A stretch of DNA of 64,000 bases, taken from assembly GCA_963995525.1 (NCBI GenBank), contig OZ023216.1, forward strand, positions 41,104,983 to 41,168,982, read 5' to 3'. Source of the DNA: Escarpia spicata. Taxonomy: Eukaryota; Annelida; Polychaeta; Sabellida; Siboglinidae. Positions 26,501 through 38,500 of the stretch are shown here, piece after piece; position 1 is the stretch's first letter, and each line of letters opens with the position of its first letter. The notes below the pieces were generated by a model that did not search any database, was not told the origin of the DNA, and was given only the letters and a program-made list of their open reading frames with translations. Made by a program: the position numbers and the translations under genes.

Positions 26501-29500
26501 ATCCAGCTCCTTCAGGATTATTCTAACTCCAAATTGAACAGCATATCCACCAACAGGTTTCATAATATTAATATCATAACCAGAGAATCTTAGCTGCAGT
26601 GGGGTGGGATGTTGTTGGAAAAGGGTTTAGCTTTTTGGGAGGCCCTGAGATGCCCTTAGAATGATTCAATCAAATACAAATTTCTTGTGTACAGTGACAC
26701 TACCCTAAGAGACGTCTACGCCAAATTAGAGAAAAACTTCACTGTGGACTTAAATGTCAGTGACTTCACCATGGACTTGTAGGTTAGTAACTTTGATATG
26801 GACTTAAAGGCCAGTGACTTCACTGTGAACTTAAAGACCAGTAGCACCACTATTGACTTAAATGTCAGTGCTTCGCTGTAGACGTAAAGGCCAGTGACTT
26901 CAAGTGTGGACTTAAAGGTCAGTGATTTGACTGTGGACTTACGAAGAGAAGAAGATAAAACTGAATTTTTTTAAATGACAGAAAATACAACCTCTGATCC
27001 ATGCAAGACACAGACTCCGCATGTGACAGATGTTGTTGGAAAAGGGTGTTGCCATCAAGTTAGAGCGGCTGCTGTAGAGGACAATTTAGTTAGCAAATTT
27101 AGCATTTTGATGCCCATAGAAATATCTGGTGTATAGTGGCACTACCACATGAAATGTCTATGCAAAATTAGAGAAAAAGTTACTAAGGAGTTTTTGAAAA
27201 AATATACAAAATGTGAAAATTTTTGTTTTGGGGTCCTTTAAGTGCCTTTAGAATGATTCAATCAAATATAGATTTTTCGTGCATAGTGACAGTACCCTAA
27301 GATATTTCTATGCATAATTATAGAAAAAGTTGCTGAACGGTTTCTGAGATATGGCAGCTAACGGTGCACGGCAGACGCAGAATGATGGCATTAGTCCGTT
27401 GGACCTTCGGCCCAAAGGACTAAAAAGATATAACATAATAATCAAGACCAATTTTCTCATAAGTTTTGAAACATGTCAATTGGAAATACATTTACCATCC
27501 AAGATTTATATGAACATCAATATATATTAGTGTAAATTTGCCTACAATGGCCAACACCAGTCTTTCCACACTAACATAAAGTTGATCAATTATATATACG
27601 ACTACTGAAAATACGTTGAGTACTTGTGTATAAACTGAGCACATCTCAATTTAAACATTATAACTAAATGTCTGCCTACATCCAGTACCTCAGTGCAATT
27701 ATTCCACCATTCCACACCATTCCACACCATTTCCTGCATACACCATATTGCATTTTAGAGGTCAAAATAGTGCTCCAGTTTGAGAGAGTACGCACCGTTG
27801 CAACTGTGGTTTGGCGCATGCCGTGCGTAAAATGAGCTACATAACAGTGCATTTTGATGTAAGCAGTGCCTGTGATAACACACTAGGATATCAAACTATG
27901 TATAGATAAGATACTGTTTAATATGTATATATAAATATATATTTATATACATATATATCTGGCTTGAAAGTAGTGTTTGAAAGTCTGATGACTCACCATA
28001 GACGCCCTTTCCCAGGAGGTCACAGAACCATGAGATCGCCTTGTGCATCTCTCCAAGGTCAAGGTCAACCAACGATATAACCTTGAACTTTAATTCTTCA
28101 AGCTTCCTGCGGGTGAAGTAGATGTCGTTGATGACGGCAGGCAGACGTGGTGAGTTACCCCGGTAACGAGAGATGCCAATGAGAAGAGCCACTTTGTCAG
28201 TTGCTGGAAATTGGAACTACGGTAAATTATCTTCACAAATGTGTACACATAGCTGGCAAGTTCTGTGGGGAAATATGCGTGAGACCCAGTTCCCCAAAAG
28301 CCCTGCAGACTACAGAACAATAGGTGGCAACACTTTTAGTTTTTTAAATTGTCCAGAAAACAACATTTTATACATCGCATATTCTGTGGATGATCTGCAC
28401 AATCAACCCATGCATATGGATAGATTTGTCAACATGTGCATGAAAATAAGCTTTTCTTTGCATTAATATTTTTTAAATGGCAAATATTTGTGTGATTAAC
28501 AGGCTGACTCATGAGAATGTGATATGGATGCTAAATGTGTGAGTTTCACGCCAAACACTTGAGACTTGGTAGCTCTGATACCAGTGGGTAGTGCAAACAT
28601 GGGTGAGAGCATGCACGCATGCATGCACACACATACAACCACACACACGCATACACATACATGCACGCACCAACGCATACACAAAAAGACACATACAAAC
28701 ACACACGTACATGCGCACGCACACATAGAAACACACACACACACACACACACACGCCCACACATACACAGACACAACCACGCACAGACACTTGTGAGTTG
28801 TGACCATGGCTGTGTAATTAATACCTACCTGTATACTGGATGTACTCTCTATTTATGTCCAGTCTGGCTTCTCTGGACATGCAAAGGCAGTCAGGCTGGT
28901 CAGTGGAGACATGACACTGGTATGTGCCCTCCTCTCTCTCACTGGTCACTGTCACCTTGAGGTCCTCAGTGTCAGCACCTGGTGACAACACACAGTCAGT
29001 GGCATAGACTGGACATTGGATGACTGGACTACAACTAACACGTGGTCAGTGAGACAAACTGGACATTGGGTGACTGGACTAGAACCAACACACGGTCAGT
29101 GGCACAGACTGGACAGTTGTTGTTGGACTGTTCATGGGCTTGGTCCTTGGCCATGAGGCTGAACTTTATAGCTGATTTCTGCACAACAAAATTGCCCTTC
29201 ATGAATTCAGCGTGTACTTCAGGGTGTTTCTGGGATAGCTCAACCATATCACGTACATGTACCGACAGCCAACGCGCGTAATTCGTGTGGTCCATGTGTT
29301 GTGAAAACTAGACACCCAAAAATGGGCCAAGAGGCCCTGAAATCCTTTGGACTATATTGTGAGTTTATAATTATTAATGAAATGGTTTTTGGTGAATCAT
29401 AGTTATTTTATTATAATCCTAGATCATATCGTTACTTTGCATTGATAATTATGTCTATTGCTATTTTAAAGTTTCTCAGGTTCTGCCAGTGCAGTAGGGA

Positions 29501-32500
29501 TTCCCATTACACATGATAGTTACAGCCCAGGTGGAAGCAGTCAGTTTGACACTGGGAAAATGGCAGGCAGTGAGCTGATGGCTAGTCCAATACAAAGATT
29601 TACAGCTGGTCACCCAACTCAGCAACACCAGTGATCAGGGCAAAGTCCACTATCAAGTTATAAATAGAAATCAGTGGTTGCAGGAGGCAGAAGTATAGCA
29701 GTGAAATTTTTTATTTTGGGGGGCCCTTAGAATGATTTAATCAAATACAGATTTCTTGTCTACAGTGACACTACCACGTGAAATGTATATGCAAAATTAG
29801 AGAAAAAGTTACTGAACATTTTTTTTTAAATAGGCAAAATATGAAAAATTACCAGTTGTTTGGGCTCTGGGGGTCCTACGCAGCCCTTAGAGTGATTCAA
29901 TCAAATACAGATTTCTCGTGCATAGTGGCAATACCCTAAAATACGTCTATGCAAAATTAGAAAAAAAGTTGATGAACAGTTTCTGAGATATGGCAGCTAA
30001 CGGTGCACGCAGAGTGATGGTCTGTTGGACCTTCGGCCCAAAGGACTAAAAACTAGAATGGTTTTAAATATAATTATGACAATTACTGTACCTCCAATAA
30101 CAATTGCTAATCCAAAATGACCTTTAGGGTGACCTTGAGGGGTGATTGTGACTGACCTCAAATCATCGAAATAAGATCAGAATCGGATTCCCCGACCCCG
30201 AAAACCCCTGAAAAGTGGTATTATTCCTGATTCTAGCCCTTTTCGTTTTTTAACTACGATTGACCTCTAACCCGGGTGGCAGCCATATTGGATTTCACCA
30301 ATATGGCAGCCCCATGGGGCGCCCGTCTTGGCACTCATCAAAAGTCGTATGGGCGACATCTGGGCCAAATTTTGTGCTTTTGGAAGAATCTGAACCAAAC
30401 AGTCCCTAGAATGCCCTAACATCCCTAACTAAGTGGCTGTCACAAACTATACTGAAAGGCACCAACACTGAGAGTGGACTTGTATTGAGGCCGGCCTCAC
30501 ACCAGACATTTAAAGAAAGAAAAGGAGATCACTGTACCTGGTATGGATGTGCCGTTGTGGAACCATGTGTAGCGTAGAGGTGCATTTCCTCGAGCCTTCA
30601 CTTGAAAGTATGCAATACCACTGAGACACACCATCACATGTGACGGCTGAACTATTATCAAAGGAATCACTGGAAAACACAAATAAAAAATAATCAAATC
30701 TTAATTATATTTCTGTTTTCACAACCTTGGCAGAAGATGTTTTACTCATGGAGTTCCAAAGAGTATTTGTATACACCTCTAATAACTGAGATATGTCACA
30801 TGCTATGGCTCGAGAAATATCTCAGGATTCAGTGAAAAACACAAACGAAAATTGTTAAATGCTTAATGAATTCTTTGTAAGCTAATAATATATTCGATAA
30901 ATACTGTACCAACACATGATATTCTCCCATAACGACATTCTCCACCACTTAATTCTTGCATTTTGTGCATAATTATGGTCTTTTATGTTCAACATAGCCA
31001 ATAAATAATTCTGTTTAAACGAATCATTTTAAGCTTGTTTCCGCATGAATGATTAATTATGCAGCTCATGAGTAAGTCTGCGCGCATGCTCAATGAAGCA
31101 CACTTTAAATCAATCCATCTGACATGGGCTGCCATATTCACTTTCCATTTATTCCACAGATTGTCCCATCTTTTTGATGTTGAATTCGTGGCATAAACAA
31201 CAGCTGGTGGTTTTTCTTACACCCTAAAACTCAGCGGAGGCAACCAAAGTCTGACGGACAGTACTGAATATTCATGAGCATGCCTTATATGGATCGCGAA
31301 TGCTGGCGTGAAGTGGAAACTGCGTGTAAGCGCAGTTATTATATTAATATATTGTTGCATTGTGTACATTATAAAGAGATTCATATTTTCAAAGAACTGT
31401 CTTAATTAGATTTTTTTTTCTCAAAAATCCAGCAGAGGAAGACGTTTTACTCCTGGTGATACCAACTTGCCCCGGTCTCCCCTAACTCTGATACTTACTG
31501 CCGGTTCTAGTCTGTGTGCTGTGTACTGTGACGTCAACTGTGTCACTAATGACTTCTTGACTGCCGCTTCTAACCACGCATCTGTATTGACCGCTGTCAT
31601 TTAGTGTCACAGCGTCAATCTACAACCAACAAACAAACCGAAATGAGCAGGAACAAGGGAGCTGTCATTATTTATCCGAGGACTCATGGAACACACCTTG
31701 TTTTTAAATCCAACCCACCCCAAAATCTTCCACACTGAAACATGACTCACCATCCAGCCATGTGCACTGAAATCTGACACTTATTGGTACAAAATACTGT
31801 TGGCAAAATTCACCTTCAAATCACCAACAATGGAATCGGATACACCCCAAAATCATGTTATGTGAAAATTAGCCCAGCTGACTTCTCCATAATAAATAAT
31901 GACTGCTCCACAAGCATAACTGGAGAATCTAGAATTAGTGAAATTTGTATGCATGGGGCATTTTATATTGAAATATTCAATACTGACTTTATTGTTAAAA
32001 TTAAAGGGCATGAGTCAGAGAAAATTAATTAACCATGTTCTAACACGTAAAAAAAGAAATATTACAACAATCGTTGGTATATTGACATAATCCTCAAATG
32101 ACAAAAAAACGTATTATAATAATATAGTTTAATTTAACTAACACATTCATTTCACAAACCATTCACAACAACCAAATTTAGCGGGGATATTTGTCAGACG
32201 CGGGGATATTTGTCATAGTGCCTCACTTTCAATTCAGATGATGTCTTTCCCTGCAGCCAGGTGTCGCCTCTTATCCACTGGTAGGTCGGGGACGGGTCAC
32301 CCGTGGCACGACACTTGAGATGTATACATTTTCTGATTCGTATGGTGATTGAGTAGGGGGCAGGCTGCTCGATGATACTCAACATTGTGAAAGTCAAGTT
32401 GTTGCTGTGGTTGGGTGTCGGACTAACAGGCAACCGCACTGCACACAGAAATAAACACGTCACAATAAGGAAGTCTGCTGAACCAAGGCCCAATTACTTT

Positions 32501-35500
32501 GTTTTGACTGTTTGTACAGGGACACCTAAAATAAGTAAATTATCAGCTGTCCAAAAACAAACATTACAACAAAGTTTGGTGTCCAAAAACATACAATACA
32601 AAAAATATTGTTGGTGTCCGAAATCATAGTTATTATGGACTGTATGCATTTGAGCATCTAAACATAGCTGGTGTCCGAAAACAAAGAGTACAGAATTTTT
32701 TTTATTTTAGACTTTTAGGGTGTCTTTTTAGGGTGTTCAAAATATACATTATCCCAATGTATAGTCATTATAAGAGTACAAGTTTCATATCATAGGAAGG
32801 TTGTCCATTCTTTTATATCAATAACTCATGTTATACAGTATAAACTATATCAACTATTATAAGATTCTGTCTATCAAAATGTAACTGAATGATCCATTTT
32901 TGGTTAGCATTTAAGTATTTTGGGAGGAAATAACTTGTTTAAATGGTAGCATGCGTCTTCATAATAATGATAAAATAAATATAAAGTGGAACATCTTACC
33001 CGGATGGTTGACTCTGTTCACGGTCACAATGCACCAAACACCGAAGACAAACTGCTTCAAAGTGTTGTGTACGCGGCATATGTAAGGACCGGCATCTTCC
33101 ATCCTGAAAGTATTCACAGCAGGGTTGGTCTTCTGCCAGTCAGGAAGATATTTCTGCCGTACCCAGGGCAGAAAAAGGATAGAAAGTAATAAGTATAAAA
33201 ATGGGCCAAGTTGCCCTGAAGTCCTTTGGACTAATACGTCTATATGATCCTGGCTGACCAAAAGTCGGAAAAATTGTAACATTGTTTTCTTACATCCTTG
33301 TAAAGGTTTGGAAGGGTGCTTTACACGGTTTCAAAAATTATGACTGCTACAAAAATTTGTGAAGTTATGGAGTATTGAACATGGTAGGGGTCAAAAAGTG
33401 AAAATGAAGAAAACGGCTGTTGAAGTTTTACATTATATATACAAATGGATTGCATGGAAATATTACATGCACAACATTCAAATGTGGCACACAGTATGTA
33501 ATATGTATGTTATGTTGCAATGATACACTGGAAGTACAAATGTGCAGCTACGAAGACTTATCAAGTTATGCCAGATTATGTCTTCATGTGTAAAACTAAG
33601 AGGACAGATTATTGAGAGCAAAAGGTAGACTCAATGTTTGACACTGCTTAAAACCTACAGGCAACTGTCCAGTTTAACAGGGGTCTAGTGGCTTAATGCT
33701 GTCTGTTGACACAAGCTACTGCCAGTGACCAATTACACATTAGTCACAGTTTCCATCAAACAACAGCAGGCAGAGAATCTTAGCTCCACAGCTGGGTGTA
33801 ATACACAAAGGCAACTGTCCAGTTTAACAGGGGTCTAGTGGCTTAATGCTGTCTGTTGACACAAGCTACTGCCAGTGACCAATTACACATTAGTCACAGT
33901 TTCCATCAAACAACAGCAGGCAGAGAATCTTAGCTCCACAGCTGGGTGTAATACACAACCAGAGCCACCACTGATTCATGGTCAAGTAGATTAGCTCAAT
34001 GCATCAACTAAGACAATACACAACACTGTGAGTGACAGTGTCCAGAGTGAGGCCTAAGCAGTGTCCTCATTGCTGAATAGATCAATTAAACCTGCCAAGT
34101 GGGTGACATTCTGCACAAGTGTTCATTAATCCTTAGTGATTGTTCAGAGCACCAGACTGACCACATACCTAAACAAAGTGAATGTAATAGGTGAAGAACA
34201 GGCAGTGTTCAAATAGGGGTATTGGTTGAATTGTATTTGTCTCGAAGCAAAAGGCTTTATTGTGCCTTCATCGATTATAAGAAAGCATTTGATTTAGTAG
34301 ACCGGTCCTCCCTGTGGTCTAAGATAATTTCATGCGGTATTAATGGTATTGCATTGAAAGTTGTATACAACATGTACAAAAATGCTAAGTCATGTATAAA
34401 TCAGGGCCAGGCTGTGTCAGCCTTCTTCTCATGTGATGTAGAGGTATGGCAAGGAGAAAACTTGTGTCCTTTGTTATTTGCTATAATTTACCTGACTAAT
34501 TTTGAACACTGATAGTCACAATTATAACGGACTTGACATGGCAGCTGGTGAAATTTACAACAACCTTAGTGATGATGATGATGTAGAAAATGATGTAGAA
34601 AATGTATGTTAATAGAACGTTGCCGAGTGCTGGAAACAACTAGAATACTATATGCTGATGAAACTAGAATGATTCAATCAAATACAGATGTCTTGCTTGT
34701 GTATAGCGGAACTATGTCAACTCTTCTAATGGTTGACATTTGGTTGTTTCAGGTGTCAACTATATTGTGAATCTGTAATTATTAGTCTATATTGATACAA
34801 TTGATTTACATAGTACCATGTCTACACAAGGCATGGCAAGCGTAAAAAGTAGAATGCATTTGATATCAATAAAGTGTAGGATATTTCACTCTATAGTTGT
34901 CCAGAATATTAATTTTCTATGTTTGTCACCTACAGGTGATAGAATATTAATTTTCTATGTTTGTCACCTACAGGTTTCTACAGACAATACATATTTAACC
35001 AATATACACAACTGTCACACCATTTTATAATAATTAAATGAACATCAAAATAAACACAACTTGCAATTATAGAAAATCAATAGTTTTGAAGACACAGTTT
35101 AAAAGTTTTAGGCAACTGTTCAGTCTAACAGGGGTCAAATGTGTCTACTTTGCCTGGGCCCTGTGACCAATTAAAGATTAGTCAAGGTCTCAATGGAACA
35201 ATAGTACTAGGCTGCAGAGTTTAGTCATGCTGCTGGTTTTCTGGCACATTAAACAAAATCTACTATTGGGGTGGTCTCAAGGGCCCTTCTCAAAACCACA
35301 TCACTAGATAACTTTTGCACTTTGGGGGCCCCTTAGGTGCCCTTAGAATGATTCAATCAAATACAGAGTTCTTGTATATAGTGGCAGCACCCTAAGATAC
35401 ATCTATGCAAAATTAGAAAAAAAGTTGCTGAACAGTTTTTGAAAAAAATAGGCAAAATGTTACATTTTTACAAGTTTTGGGGTCCTTGGAGGCTCTAGGG

Positions 35501-38500
35501 AGCCCTTAAAATGATTCAATCAAATACAGATTTTTCGTGCATAGTGGCAGTACCCTAAGATATGTCTATGCAAATTTAGAGAAAAAATTGCTGAACGGTT
35601 TCCGAGATACGGCAGCTAACGTCGGACACCAGACGGCGGACGCAGAGTGATGGCAATAGTCCCTTGGACCTTCGGCCAAAGGACTAAAAATATGACTATC
35701 CTGGGGTAGAATGGGTAGAAAATATTTCTGCTAAACGTTTTCTACCATGAAGGTAGAAATATACCAACCTTGATTCACAAGCAAAACATTATGATACCAC
35801 AAATGTAAACGAGTGCTTTGTTGCTCCACAGGTTGGAGTAAGCTAGTGTTAATAATAATCAGGACAACTTTTATAATCTATTTAGGTTCTTCTATTAAAT
35901 GACGGACACTGCACTTTCACAATGGCTCAATGTTTCCATATGCACAGATTGTACACTGGATCATGGTCTTTCACTTAGCAGGATTTCAAATATGTGTCTT
36001 CATTAATCATAATCGCCATAAGGAAATTCTTCCCAGTTACCAAGATCTTTTTTGGCCCGACACGCACTATTATTCTAAACTAGCTTATTTGGCTGAGAAC
36101 TGAGGGCAGTAGTTATCACCATTAGTCATTACGAACAGTATTTTGATCATAAACTCATTCCCTTTGACCAATTAATTTCTACCGTCATTAACTACAACAT
36201 TAAATGTAGTAATGAAATCGAATGTTATGTTACAGTGGCACCCTCTGCAGAATGGCACCCCTCTCAATTCGTCCAGTAAAATAAGTATATAAGTCAAAAT
36301 AATTGAAATATATCGCAATTGGTAGGTCAGAGGTCACTGGTCCAAGGAAGCGAATGTACATAGAGACAAGTGGACCTCGGCACCTGGGAGGAGATACAGC
36401 CTCACCACCCCCAAAGTGATCAGATTAACGTCACATAACACATAATAGCAGGAGCGCTATGCAATCAGCATTGTGGGTGGCATTCCTATCATACCCGACT
36501 GGATCAATTGTGAGCACGCCATCATAGCCTCCGTGTAGCTGTGTTTTCCCACGGAACCAGATGTATTTGGGATAGGGGAAGCCAACAGCCTTGCATTGTA
36601 ACTGGAGTCTCCTCCCCTGGTCTACCGTGACGTTATTCTGGACATCCTCCGTGATGTGCAAGTCCTCTACAAAAGAGTTTATAAGAATGTTAGTAAGTGA
36701 ATCTTTAATTTAAGTCTAACTCCCTATATATAAAGGTACAATGCTTGCAATAAAGTATACTTACACATAGAACAGAGAGTGAAATATTAGACTGAGAGTC
36801 AGCTCTATTAAACTGGTCCGCACCTTGTTTTTAATATAAAGTAGTTTGATTGCTGCATTATAACAGTATTTGTTCTGCTGATTTCAAATATGTCTGCAGC
36901 AATACACGGAAATGTGAGCATTTAATAAAATTGGCATTTTAAATATGCTATGCACAAATAAGTCAAGCTGCGCAGCAGGAGGTCATTGCTAGGAGGTCAC
37001 TAGCACAGTTGAAAGTACGTAGTGACTCAAGTGAGAAATGCTTTTTCTTTAATAATAATAAGATAACTTCTGTTGCGCCTAAATCCTTGGAAACCAAGCT
37101 CAGAGGCGCATCAAAACAGAAGGATTGGTCAATCTCAAAATCCATAAGCAGTATTCCAGTTGTCAACAGATGGGTGACTCTAGGAACAAAAAGTAGGTCA
37201 GAACTAGATGATCGAAGCTGGACAGGTTTTCTTACAGGAGTAAGCAATGAATGCAAATAAGACAGTTCCTTACTGGACAGTGCCTGGTATATAATGGTAC
37301 AGATCTTAAATATTATACGATATCGTACAGGAAGCCAATGCAGACTTCAAAAGTGGTACAGAGCAAGAAAAACGAGGAGAGCTTATAACTACTCTTGCTA
37401 GACAATTTTGGACACGCTGAAGTTTTGTGATGGAGGAGGAAATAGCAATAGTCAAGTCTGCTGCTAACAAGCACTGTTGCAATAGTTTTAGCAACAGAAA
37501 ATGACATATACCGGCGAATATGACGAAGATCATGAATATTATCAAAACAGCAGCGACATGTTTGAGATATGTGTTGTCGGAAATTTAAGTTACTATCAAA
37601 GACCACTCCTAGATTCCGCACCGAGGTTGCTGGCGTGATATACTGATTCAAAATATGCATAGGGATAAAACCATCCAGTTTACTACGCTGCATTGGAGTA
37701 CCAATAATGATCAATTCAGTTTTATTTGCATTTAATTTCAACTTGCTGTCAATCATCCAGTAGAAGATATCTTGAAGGCAATCACTAAGTTGGTTAATGG
37801 AGTGATTTGTATCTGGGGTAGCCAATGAAATGTAGGTTTGTTTTACCACAGCTGTACACAACTACGAGCGACAAAATACACTCCAACGTTAATATATTCG
37901 TGCACGTCTGAGAACACACACACAAAAATCATAGTCAAAATATTGGATAGATGACATCTACATAAAAAATGCAAAAATACACGCGCTTGAGTGACACAGA
38001 AGACAGGGAGCAGTCATTGGTATACGAGCCGGGAGCTCTACAAACAGTTTCAGATCAGGATGCGATATTTAGCCGGTCCGAATCTTGTTTTGCGATATAA
38101 AGTCATTTTGTTCCTGCATTCCAACAGCATGTTACCAGATTATTCCAAATCTGGCTGCAGCCAGACTCAAAATGGAAAGCATTTTGTAAAATAAGCTTTT
38201 AAGAGTGACGCTTCTAAATTCTAGCCGTTGTTTACTGCAATAATTGGTCCAGTCCAAAATATTAAGTGAATATAGTTTTGATGGCAATACAGTTGCACAG
38301 TACAGAATGCTATAACATTTACTCAAACAAAAATATATCTCTTTGTACTGTTGAGAAAACAGAACTAAAATAATATTATTCAAAATAACAAATCTCAAAT
38401 CAACAGGAAGTCAACACCACTCTGAAAAATGACATATCCGAGCAATGTGGGAATATCGAATAAGTTACATAAAATTCACCTAAATATCAACCTCATGGTA

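Noticed and set aside
32959..33282. Longer upstream extension of MALT1 exon 4
   Set aside because: The frame is open upstream, but acceptors there give phase 0 while exon 3 requires phase 2; only the site at 33104 fits.
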